64,000 bases of DNA from Metapseudomonas otitidis (GTDB lineage: Bacteria; Pseudomonadota; Gammaproteobacteria; Pseudomonadales; Pseudomonadaceae). The notes below the pieces were generated by a model. That model saw only the letters and a program-made list of their open reading frames with translations. It made no database searches and was not told the origin of the DNA. The position numbers and the translations under genes were made by a program. Of this stretch, positions 51,792-59,829 are shown piece after piece. Numbering within the stretch: position 1 is the stretch's first letter; every line of letters begins with the position of its first letter. The stretch covers positions 1 through 64,000 of the forward strand of contig NZ_FOJP01000015.1 in the NCBI RefSeq assembly GCF_900111835.1, given 5' to 3'.

Positions 51792-52573
51792 CGCGCCTCC
51801 GGGAAGCGCGCGCTGCCGCTCATGCCGGCCACCAGGCCCGGCGCATCCTCGGGCAGGCCGCCGATCAGCAGCAGCGTCTGGCTGCCTTCGTCGATGCGCG
51901 CGCCCAGGCGCTTGACCACGGCCTTGAGCGGCTTGCCGGTCTCGTCGGGGATGAATTCGAAGGGCTGGCCCGGCTTGAGGGCGCCGATCCAGCGCGAGGG
52001 CACCAGCAGGTGGATCTCCAGGGTGCGGTTGTCCACCACCTCCAGCAGCGGCGCGCCGCCGGGCACGCTTTCATGGGGCTGCACGCGGCGGTTGACCACC
52101 TGGCCGTCGTAGGGGGCCTTCACCTGGCAGCGCTGCACCTGCACCTGGTAGACCTGCGCCTCGGCCTGGGCCTGGGCCTGGCGGGCCTCGGCCAGGGCCA
52201 CTTCGAAGCGCCCGACGGAGTTGAGGGCGGCCAGCTGCTGCTTGTTCTTCAGCTCCTCGCGGGCGGCGCGGGTGGCGGCGTTGGAGGCGGTGAGCTGGGC
52301 CTGGTAGGCGCTGCAGTCGAAACGCACCAGCACGTCACCGGCCTTGAACGACTGCCCTTCGGCGAAGGGCATCTCGACGATGCGCCCGGCCAGCTCGCTG
52401 GACAGCACCGCCTGGTTGCGGGCCCGCAGCACGCCCCGTGGCGAGGGGGCCGACGCGGCGGCGGTGGAGGGTGCAGGGGCATCCAGCAACGGATCGTGGG
52501 CGGGGGGCTCGTCAGCCCAGGCGGCGGTTGCCAACGCCAGCGAACCCGCCAGCCCGTACATCAGGTGCTTCAT
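51788..52573 (-). CDS. Periplasmic adaptor (membrane fusion) protein, first gene of the export unit
   Basis: 261 residues. Signal peptide MKHLMYGLAGSLALATAAWA followed by an adaptor core: lipoyl half ARNQAVLSSELAGRIVEMPF, coiled coil about 100-150 with many Ala and Gln (ALAEARQAQAQAEAQVYQ), second half QVKAPYDGQVVNRRVQPHES, and a beta-barrel (LEIHLLVPSRWIGALKPGQP). AGGGA lies upstream of the ATG at 52573. Fully periplasmic, so it probably links the two membrane-bound adaptors to the TolC-like channel. It follows the aldo/keto reductase gene on the same strand with a 97-bp gap that carries an inverted repeat. Confidence 0.85.
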   Translation of the reverse strand: MKHLMYGLAGSLALATAAWADEPPAHDPLLDAPAPSTAAASAPSPRGVLRARNQAVLSSELAGRIVEMPFAEGQSFKAGDVLVRFDCSAYQAQLTASNAATRAAREELKNKQQLAALNSVGRFEVALAEARQAQAQAEAQVYQVQVQRCQVKAPYDGQVVNRRVQPHESVPGGAPLLEVVDNRTLEIHLLVPSRWIGALKPGQPFEFIPDETGKPLKAVVKRLGARIDEGSQTLLLIGGLPEDAPGLVAGMSGSARFPEAR

Positions 52574-52627
52574 AGGTCTGTCCCTAGATTCCAAGTGGAG
52601 CAGAGTCTAGGAGAGCGCTCGGACAAT

Positions 52628-52653
52628 AGGAATCGGGTGTCGGAAAGATTCCT
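52628..52653. promoter_or_regulatory. Inverted repeat upstream of the export unit
   Basis: AGGAATC and GATTCCT, 7-bp arms with a 12-bp spacer, in the gap between the aldo/keto reductase stop and the adaptor start. A candidate operator for the whole export operon. No clear -35/-10 pair was identified. Confidence 0.45.
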
Positions 52654-52670
52654 CCGCCGAGGACGAAGCG

Positions 52671-53492
52671 TCACACCATCGCCAGGGACCGCTTGCGGGT
52701 GGGGGCCGGCCAGGCGCGGTCGATCCGTGCCAGGTCCTCCGCGTCCAGGCGCAGGGCGTGGGCGGCGGCGTTCTGCTCGATGTGCTTGGCCTCCACCGCC
52801 TTGGGGATCACCATCACCCCGTCCTGGCGGAGGGCCCAGGCCAGGGCCACCTGGGCGGGGCTGGCGCCGTGGCGCCGGGCCACCTCCAGCAGCGCCGCAT
52901 CCCGCAGCAGCGCCCCACCCTGCCCCACGGGGCAGTAGGCCATGAGCGGCAGGCCCTCGGCCTGCTGGCGCGGCAGCAGGTCGAACTCGATGCCCCGCGC
53001 CTCGGGGTTGTAGAGCACCTGGTTGGCGGCGCAGCCGGGGGGCAGCGCGTCGAGGTCGGCAACGTCGAAGTTGGACACGCCCCAGCGGCGGATCAGCCCG
53101 CGCTCGCGCAACTGCTCGAAGGCGTCCACCGTCTCCTCCAGCGGGTGCTCGCCGGGCCAGTGCAGCAGGTACAGGTCAAGGTGGTCGGTGCCCAGGCGCC
53201 GCAGGCTGTGTTCGCAGGCCTGGGGGATGCCCCGGCGGCTGGCGTTCCAGGGGTAGACCTTGCTGACCAGGAACACCTGGTCGCGACGCCCGGCGATGGC
53301 TTCGCCCACCACCGTTTCGGCGCCGCCTTCGGCGTACATCTCGGCGGTGTCGATCAGGCTCAGGCCCAGCTCCAGGCCCTGGCGCAGGGCGGCCACTTCA
53401 CGGGGGCGCTGGTCGGCGCGCTCGCCCATGTGCCAGGTGCCCTGGCCGATGGCCGGCACGCGGGTGCCGTCGGGGAAGGTGATCTCACGCAT
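52671..53492 (-). CDS. Aldo/keto reductase
   Basis: 273 residues, NADPH-dependent oxidoreductase with a TIM barrel. The catalytic tetrad is visible as Asp and Tyr in LIDTAEMYAEGG, Lys in FLVSKVYPW and His in LYLLHWPGEH; the cofactor region ends in GVMVIPKAVEAKHIEQNAAA. GAGGAGG precedes the ATG at 53492. It overlaps the isochorismatase-like gene by 8 bp, so they form a two-gene unit. Substrate is unknown. Confidence 0.93.
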   Translation of the reverse strand: MREITFPDGTRVPAIGQGTWHMGERADQRPREVAALRQGLELGLSLIDTAEMYAEGGAETVVGEAIAGRRDQVFLVSKVYPWNASRRGIPQACEHSLRRLGTDHLDLYLLHWPGEHPLEETVDAFEQLRERGLIRRWGVSNFDVADLDALPPGCAANQVLYNPEARGIEFDLLPRQQAEGLPLMAYCPVGQGGALLRDAALLEVARRHGASPAQVALAWALRQDGVMVIPKAVEAKHIEQNAAAHALRLDAEDLARIDRAWPAPTRKRSLAMV

Positions 53493-54045
53493 GGGGCGCC
53501 TCCTCGGGTTCGAAGCGGATGGAGTCGGCCGGCGCCAGGCGCAGCGGATGGCGCGGCTGGATGAACTGGGCCCAGACCCAGTTGTGGTGCTCGACGATGG
53601 CCTCGGCGCGCTGGTGCGGGCGGTCCTTGGTGGTGTGGCCGTCGCTGACCAGGGTGACGCTGAAGCCCTCGCTGGTGGCGCGGCGGACGGAGGTGTCGAC
53701 GCAGAACTCGGTGGCGTAGCCCACCACCACCAGCTCGGTGACGCCCAGGGCCTGCAGGGTGGCCTTGAGCGGGGTCTCGAAGAAGGCGTCGCAGGCCGTC
53801 TTGCGCACCACCGGGTCGAGGGGCGCGCGCTCCAGGCCCGGGTGCAGCTGCCAGCCGATGCAGCCGGGTTCCAGCTCGCTGCCCGCCTCACCGTCGTGCT
53901 GCACGTAGAGCACCGGGGCGCCGGCGGTGCGGGCGCGGTCGGCCAGGCGGTTGATGGTGGCGATCAACTCGGCGGCGCGCCACGGCTCCGGGTCGGCGAA
54001 GAACAGCCCCGCCTGCACGTCCACCACCAGCAATGCCTTGCTCAT
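53485..54045 (-). CDS. Isochorismatase-family cysteine hydrolase
   Basis: 186 residues. Catalytic triad visible as Asp in LLVVDVQAGLF, Lys in VVRKTACDAFFETPL and Cys in VVVGYATEFCVDTSVRRATS. The start at 54045 gives a typical N-terminus (MSKALLVVD); an upstream in-frame start lies in the divergent promoter region and is rejected. Members hydrolyse isochorismate, nicotinamide or other amides; substrate not deducible. Divergent from the OpgC-like gene. Confidence 0.92.
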   Translation of the reverse strand: MSKALLVVDVQAGLFFADPEPWRAAELIATINRLADRARTAGAPVLYVQHDGEAGSELEPGCIGWQLHPGLERAPLDPVVRKTACDAFFETPLKATLQALGVTELVVVGYATEFCVDTSVRRATSEGFSVTLVSDGHTTKDRPHQRAEAIVEHHNWVWAQFIQPRHPLRLAPADSIRFEPEEAPHA

Positions 54046-54206
54046 CGTCGTTCCTTGGGAGGGAGGGTGTGGCTGGCGATAGTGCCGGCTGGCGCCGCCC
54101 CGGTAAAGACGACCGCTGGTCTGCGCGGCGGAAACTCCACCCCCTGCCCCGGTCACAGCTTCAGGACCCCTTTCCGGCCTCTTGCCGCCCGCCCGAGTAC
54201 GCCGCC

Positions 54207-55370
54207 ATGCAGACAGGACGCGACCTCCGCATCGACTTCTTCCGTGGACTGGCCCTGGTGTTCATCTTCTGGGACCACATCCCCCACAACCCCCTGGGCG
54301 CGGTGACGCCGCGCAACGTGGGGCTCAGCGACGCGGCGGAGATCTTCGTCTTCCTGGCCGGCTACGCGGCGCTGCTGGCCTACGGCAAGCTGCTGCAGCG
54401 CGACGGCTATGGCGTGGCCTGCCTGCGCATCCTGCGTCGCGCCTGGGTGCTGTACATCGCCCACATCTTCCTGCTGGCGGTGCTGATGGGGATGGTGTTC
54501 TTCGCCAACGCCCAGGTGGGCGGGCGCGACTTCATCGACGAGATGGGCCTGGACTACTTCCTGGCCAACCCGCAGCAGGCGCTGATCGACGAACTGCTGC
54601 TGCGCTTCAAGCCCAACCTGATGGACCCGCTGCCGCTGTACATCGTGCTGCTGGCCGGCTGGCCACTGGTGCTGCCGCTGCTGCTGCGCCACCCGCGCAC
54701 CACGGTGGCGCTGTCGGCGCTGGCGTACCTGGGCGCGCCCTACTGGAACCTGACGGCGCACCCGGGCGGCGAATGGTTCTTCAACCCGCTGGCCTGGCAG
54801 TTCCTCTTCGTCCTCGGCGGCGCGGCGGCCCTGCACGCCCAGCGCCACCCGGTCCCGAACCTGGCCCCGGCCTGGCGCGGCACGCTGCTGGCCGGCTGCC
54901 TGCTGTACCTGGCGGCCAGCGCGGCGCTGGCGCTGAGCTGGAAGGTGCCGGGCCTGCACGATGCCTGGATGCCGGACGCGGTGGCGCGGGTGATCTACCC
55001 CCTGGACAAGACCGACCTCTCGCCCCTGCGCCTGCTGCACTTCCTCGCCCTCGCCTACTGCACCGCGTGCCTGCTGCCGGGCGGCACCTGGCTGCAGCGC
55101 TGGCCGGCACGGGAGGTGGTGCGCATGGGGCGGCACTCGCTGGAGGTGTTCTGCCTGAGCGTGCTGCTGGCGCCGCTGGCCGATGCCCTGGCCACCCTCT
55201 ACCGGATGGGGGCCGTGGGCCAGGTGGCCCTGGCCTGCGCCGGTGTGCTGCTGATGGTGGCCCTGGCCGGCTGGCTGGACCTGATCGACCGGCTCGGCCA
55301 GCGGCAGCCGCCGAAGCCGGCGCTGGCCGCCCGTGGCTACGGCGCCACGCCCTACGCGGCGGCGTCCTGA
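54207..55370 (+). CDS. OpgC-family membrane acyltransferase-like protein
   Basis: 387 residues, about ten transmembrane helices. The N-terminus RDLRIDFFRGLALVFIFWDH and SDAAEIFVFLAGYAALLAYG are the OpgC signature, in which the protein attaches succinyl groups to periplasmic glucans. The ending is MGRHSLEVFCLSVLLAP followed by two more helices. The ATG at 54207 is the first of the frame with this N-terminus. The 3' end overlaps the convergent methyltransferase by 19 bp. Exact acyl donor and acceptor are not known here. Confidence 0.9.
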   Translation: MQTGRDLRIDFFRGLALVFIFWDHIPHNPLGAVTPRNVGLSDAAEIFVFLAGYAALLAYGKLLQRDGYGVACLRILRRAWVLYIAHIFLLAVLMGMVFFANAQVGGRDFIDEMGLDYFLANPQQALIDELLLRFKPNLMDPLPLYIVLLAGWPLVLPLLLRHPRTTVALSALAYLGAPYWNLTAHPGGEWFFNPLAWQFLFVLGGAAALHAQRHPVPNLAPAWRGTLLAGCLLYLAASAALALSWKVPGLHDAWMPDAVARVIYPLDKTDLSPLRLLHFLALAYCTACLLPGGTWLQRWPAREVVRMGRHSLEVFCLSVLLAPLADALATLYRMGAVGQVALACAGVLLMVALAGWLDLIDRLGQRQPPKPALAARGYGATPYAAAS

Positions 55371-56050
55371 ACCCGCAGCTCCATCAGCAGCGACAGCGGC
55401 ATGCCGGTTTCCGGGTGGCACGGCTCACTGAGCCGCTCCAGCCGGAAGCCGGCGTCGGTGACCAGGTTGAACCAGCCATGGACGGTGCGGAAATACCAGG
55501 GCATCGGCTCGCGGAAGCCCTCGCCCATGCTGGCGAAGGTCTCCAGGCGCCAGCCGTCCCGGTAGCCTTCCGGCCCGCAGGCGGTCATCGGGTGGACGGT
55601 CTGGATCACCACCCGCCCCCGGGGCTCGAGCAGGCGTATCAGGGTAGCGAGGATCGGCCTCAGGTCCTCCTCCAGCAGGGAGAAGTTGCAGACGATGAGG
55701 TCGTACTGGCCGTAGACCTTGTAGTCCATCTCCACGACCCGGTAATCGTCCGCCACGAACTGGCCGATGCCCTGGTTGCCATGGGCCTGCCGGGCGGCCT
55801 CGATCAGTTCATAGGACGCGTCCACCCCGACGAAATCGATCCCCCGGTAGAGCAACTCGCGGCACAGCCAGCCTTCGCCGCAGCCCAGGTCGAGCACCCG
55901 GCGCGGCCGGGGCGTGAGCACCGCATCCAGCACTGCCTGGTCGGTGACCAGGCGGCGGCTCTCGATGCGGCCACTGCGCACGGCGTCGACCCAGGCCTGG
56001 GCATTGGCCCGCCAGCTGTCACGGATACGTTGGCTCGTCGAATCGGTCAT
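55352..56050 (-). CDS. SAM-dependent methyltransferase (class I)
   Basis: 232 residues. Motif I VLDLGCGEGWLCRELLYRGI at about 53-72, acidic residue in FVGVDASYELIE, and motif post-I around YDLIVCNFSLL. The C-terminal half has GRVVIQTVHPMTACGPEGYR and MPWYFRTVHGWFN, typical of a group of small-molecule methyltransferases in pseudomonads. Convergent overlap with the OpgC-like gene. Substrate unknown. Confidence 0.9.
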   Translation of the reverse strand: MTDSTSQRIRDSWRANAQAWVDAVRSGRIESRRLVTDQAVLDAVLTPRPRRVLDLGCGEGWLCRELLYRGIDFVGVDASYELIEAARQAHGNQGIGQFVADDYRVVEMDYKVYGQYDLIVCNFSLLEEDLRPILATLIRLLEPRGRVVIQTVHPMTACGPEGYRDGWRLETFASMGEGFREPMPWYFRTVHGWFNLVTDAGFRLERLSEPCHPETGMPLSLLMELRVQDAAA

Positions 56051-56211
56051 GGCGCTCGCTCGCGGGAAAACGCGCGAATGAAAGCACAGCGCGCCCCACC
56101 CTGCCCATGGCCGGCGGCCGATGATCGGCGCACCGGCCCCATTGCCCGCCAGGTGCGCCGCGACGGACTACGCTTGCAGCGAGAGCAGTCACCTGAGGCG
56201 GGTTCTCGATC

Positions 56212-59200
56212 ATGGGCGTTGCCTGGCAGTCCCACGCGTCATCGACCCGGTTGTCTTCGCACAGCCTGGACCCGGTGATCGCGCGCCGCCGGGCCCGCCG
56301 ACGCCGTCACCGCCTCGCCGTGTGGCTGTTCCTGCTGCTGGTGGCGGTGATCCTGGCGCTGCTGGCCCGCGAGGAAATGCGCCACGCCTGGCTGCAATCC
56401 CGCGAGATCAGCCGCTACGCCGCCACCCTGGACTACCGCCTCGGCGACGGGCCCAGCCCGGCCATCCTCTTCCCCCACGACGGCCCCTTCGACAAGCGCC
56501 TGGGCTACGCCCACCTGCCGGCCATGCTGCAGCGCCTGGAACAGCGCGGCTACGAGATCCGCCAGCAGGTGCGCTTCTCCCCGGCGCTGCTGGAATACAC
56601 CCAGCACGGGCTGTTCCCGCCCTACCGGGAGAAGGTCCAGGCCGGGCTGGACATCCGCGACTGCCGCAACGAACCGCTGTACAGCTTCCGCTATCCGCAA
56701 CAGCTCTACGGCGCCTTCGACGAGATCCCGCCGCTGCTGGTGAGCAGCCTGCTGTTCATCGAGAACCGCCACCTGCTGGACGCCTCGCCCCTGGCCAACC
56801 CGGCGGTGGACTGGCCGCGCTTCGCCAAGGCCGCCCTGACCCAGGCCGGCAAGGTGCTGGACGTGCCCGGCCAGAGCGCCGGCGGCAGCACCCTGGCGAC
56901 CCAACTGGAGAAGTACCGCCACTCCCCCGCCGGGCTGACCCTCTCGGCCCGCGACAAGCTGCTGCAGATGGCCTCGGCCAGCGTGCGCGCCTACCAGGGC
57001 GGGCCGGAGACGCTGCCGGCGCGGCGCCGCATCGTGCAGGACTACCTCAACAGCGTGCCGCTCTCCGCCGCCCCCGGCCACGGCGAGGTGCACGGCCTGG
57101 CCGACGGGCTGCGGGTGTGGTTCGGCGCCGACTTCGAGCGCAGCAACCGCCTGCTGGGCCAGCCCCAGGACGAGCCCGGCGGCCTGGCCGAACGGGGCCT
57201 GGCCCTGCGCGAGGCGGTGGCGCTGATGATCGCCCAGCGGCGCCCGTCCCATTACCTCGGGCGCGGCCGCGACGAGCTGGAGGCCCTCACCGACAGCCAC
57301 CTGCGCCTGCTGGCCGGCGCCGGGGTGCTGCAGCCCGCCCTGCGGGACGCCGCCCTCGGCGCACGGCTGGCCTTCCGCGATCTGGAACAGGACCCGGCGC
57401 TGGCACGGGTGGACGGCAACAAGGGCATCAGCCTGGCCCGCACCCGGCTGTCGAGCCTGTTGCAGATGCCGCTGTACGACCTCGACCGCCTCGACCTAGG
57501 CGCCCGCACCAGCCTCCAGGGCGAGCTGCAGCAGGCCGTCACCACCTACCTGCACGACCTTGCCGAACCCGCCTTCGCCCAACAGGCCGGGCTGCTCGGC
57601 GAGCGCATGCTGACGGCGGAGAAGACCCGCGACGTGCGCTACAGCTTCACCCTCTTCGAGCGCACCCCGGCGGGCAACCAGGTGCGGGTGCAGACCGACA
57701 ACACCGACCAGCCCTTCGACATCAACGAAGGCAGCAAGCTGGAGCTGGGCTCCACCGCCAAGCTGCGGGTGCTGGCTACCTACCTGGACTTCGTCGCCCG
57801 CCTGCACCAGCGCTACGCCGGGCTCGACACCAAGGCCCTGCGCGCGGTCGACGTGGACCCGCAGGACGTGCTCAGCCGCTGGGCGCTGGACTACCTGGCC
57901 AGCCACCCGGACGTGCGCCTGGCGCCGATGCTCGATGCCGCGCTGGAGCGCACCTACTCCGCCAGCCCGGCGGAGAGCTTCTTCACCGGCGGCGGCATGC
58001 ACACCTTCGGCAACTTCCGTCGCGAGGACAACGGCCGCACCCCGACCCTGCGCGAGGCCCTGCGCGAATCCATCAACCTGCCCTTCGTGCGCTTGCTGCG
58101 CGATCTGGTGCGCCACGCCATCTACCGCCCCGACGGCGACAAGGCCGCCCTGCTGCGGGACGACCGCGACCCGCGCCGGCAGGGCTACCTGGACCTGTTC
58201 GTGTCCCGCGAGAGCCAGACCTACCTGCTGCGCTTCTGGAACAAGTACAAGGGTAAGGACGCCGACGCCCGCATGGCCACCTTCCTCGACGGGCTGAACC
58301 CCTGGCCCGCCCGGCTGGCGGCGATCCACCGCTACCTGCAGCCCCAGGCCGACCGCGCCACCTTCGCCGCCTTCATGCGCGCGCGGCTGCCCGGCGAAGC
58401 CCTAGGCGACAAGCGCCTGGCGGAGCTGTACGACCGCTACGGGCCGGGCGCCTTCGACCTCAACGACCAGGGCTACATCGCCCGCGTGCACCCGCTTGAG
58501 CTGTGGCTGCTGGCCTACCTGCAGGGCCACCCGCAGGCGAGCTTCCGCGAGGCGGTGGAGGCCAGTGGCGAGGTACGCCGCGAGGTCTACGGCTGGCTGT
58601 TCAAGTCCCAGCGCAAGAACGCCCGGGACTCGCGCATCCGCACCATGCTGGAGGTGGAGGCCTTCCTCGACATCCACCAGCACTGGCGTCAGCTCGGCTA
58701 CCCGTTCGACCACCTGGTGCCGTCGCTGGCCACCGCGCTGGGCAGCTCCGGCGACCGCCCGGCGGCCCTGGCGGAGCTGATGGGGATCATCGTCAACGAC
58801 GGCGTGCGCCTGCCGACGGTGCGCCTGGACGACCTGCACTTCGCCGCCGACACCCCCTACGAAACCCGGGTGCTGCACGAAACCGGCGGCGGCAGGCGGG
58901 TGATGCCCTCCGAGGTGGCCGCCGCCCTGCGCGGCGCCCTCGCCCAGGTGGTGGAAGGCGGCACGGCGCGACGCCTGCAGGGTGCCTTCCGCCAGCCCGA
59001 TGGCCAGCCGCTGGTGATGGGCGGCAAGACCGGCACCGGCGACAACCGCCTGCAGACCTTCGGCCGGGGCGGCCAGGTGCTCGCCTCGCGGGCGCTGAAC
59101 CGCACCGCGACCTTCGTGTTCTACCTGGGCCCACGCCACTTCGGCACGCTGACCGCGTACGTGGCCGGCGACGAAGCCTCGGGGTTCCGCTTCACCTCGG

Positions 59201-59316
59201 CGTTGCCGGTACAGGTGATGAAAGGCATGGCGCCGTTGCTGCAGCCCTACCTGGAGCCTGGGCGTGCCACCTTGTGCCAGGGGCCGCAGACGGCGTTGGG
59301 GGTGAGGCAGTTGTAG
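56212..59316 (+). CDS. Atypical class A penicillin-binding protein (transglycosylase/transpeptidase)
   Basis: 1,034 residues, larger than most class A PBPs. TM helix about 33-53 (RLAVWLFLLLVAVILALLA); transglycosylase domain about 170-400 with degenerate motifs (IENRHLL in place of the usual E-D-x-x-F-x-x-H, and GGSTLATQLEKYRH in place of G-G-S-T-I-T-Q-Q); transpeptidase region with Ser514 in GSTAKLRVLA (S-x-x-K) and Lys939 in MGGKTGTGDN (K-T-G). The usual S-x-N triad residue is not obvious. Glycan polymerisation and crosslinking in the periplasm are the presumed roles. Start at 56212 lies close to a weak ribosome site; the basic stretch before the TM fits. Confidence 0.85.
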   Translation: MGVAWQSHASSTRLSSHSLDPVIARRRARRRRHRLAVWLFLLLVAVILALLAREEMRHAWLQSREISRYAATLDYRLGDGPSPAILFPHDGPFDKRLGYAHLPAMLQRLEQRGYEIRQQVRFSPALLEYTQHGLFPPYREKVQAGLDIRDCRNEPLYSFRYPQQLYGAFDEIPPLLVSSLLFIENRHLLDASPLANPAVDWPRFAKAALTQAGKVLDVPGQSAGGSTLATQLEKYRHSPAGLTLSARDKLLQMASASVRAYQGGPETLPARRRIVQDYLNSVPLSAAPGHGEVHGLADGLRVWFGADFERSNRLLGQPQDEPGGLAERGLALREAVALMIAQRRPSHYLGRGRDELEALTDSHLRLLAGAGVLQPALRDAALGARLAFRDLEQDPALARVDGNKGISLARTRLSSLLQMPLYDLDRLDLGARTSLQGELQQAVTTYLHDLAEPAFAQQAGLLGERMLTAEKTRDVRYSFTLFERTPAGNQVRVQTDNTDQPFDINEGSKLELGSTAKLRVLATYLDFVARLHQRYAGLDTKALRAVDVDPQDVLSRWALDYLASHPDVRLAPMLDAALERTYSASPAESFFTGGGMHTFGNFRREDNGRTPTLREALRESINLPFVRLLRDLVRHAIYRPDGDKAALLRDDRDPRRQGYLDLFVSRESQTYLLRFWNKYKGKDADARMATFLDGLNPWPARLAAIHRYLQPQADRATFAAFMRARLPGEALGDKRLAELYDRYGPGAFDLNDQGYIARVHPLELWLLAYLQGHPQASFREAVEASGEVRREVYGWLFKSQRKNARDSRIRTMLEVEAFLDIHQHWRQLGYPFDHLVPSLATALGSSGDRPAALAELMGIIVNDGVRLPTVRLDDLHFAADTPYETRVLHETGGGRRVMPSEVAAALRGALAQVVEGGTARRLQGAFRQPDGQPLVMGGKTGTGDNRLQTFGRGGQVLASRALNRTATFVFYLGPRHFGTLTAYVAGDEASGFRFTSALPVQVMKGMAPLLQPYLEPGRATLCQGPQTALGVRQL

Positions 59317-59829
59317 CGATGAAGGCCGCGTTGCCGGCCTGTGGACGGCAGGGCGGAGGAGTTGGAAAGCCCGAGGGCAAGCGGGTTGACGCGTTCTGTG
59401 GATATCACCTGTTTCGCCTTGCCGGGCGAGCACCTGGTCTCTGAAGCAGACGCCCCGCCAGACGGTGAGCAAATCTGAAGCGCACGGTGAGATCCTGCCT
59501 GGCTCAGAGGGTAAGGCGGGGAACCTGCCCCTTCAGGAGGCCGAGCGCAGTCGTTGCGCAGGGGGACGAGCGGCATGGATGCCGCGAGAGGCGCGCCAGG
59601 CCATGGATGGCCCATCGCGCCGGCCCCCGAAGCAGCGACGGAGCGAGGGAAGTCCCGCGAAGCGGGACCCGGATGCAGGGGCGAGCCCTTTTGGTTACTT
59701 TTCTGGGCGAATGAGAAAAGTGACTCGCCTGGGAAGGCGAAACAAAAAACATCCGCAGAACTCGATAACGGGCTTGGCCATTACCGCCTCAGCCCCCACC
59801 CGCTGTAGCCCCTATGAAACCTAACCCAC
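59317..59829. repeat. 513-bp gene-free region containing a dispersed-type intergenic element
   Basis: No supported gene; open frames on both strands have no protein-like composition. About 59480-59755 resembles a family of sequences found repeatedly between genes in Pseudomonas, from memory: a hairpin GTCCCGC/GCGGGAC at 59652-59668, then the segment around GGATGCAGGGGCGAGCCC (59671-59688) and a T-rich stem (TTACTTTTCT / AGAAAAGTGA, 59694-59724). It ends just before the convergent rmuC stop. Origin and function unknown. Confidence 0.5.

Noticed and set aside
59465-59824. Several open frames on both strands downstream of the class A PBP gene
   Set aside because: They fall in repeat-like intergenic DNA and their translations resemble known spurious calls from this kind of element.
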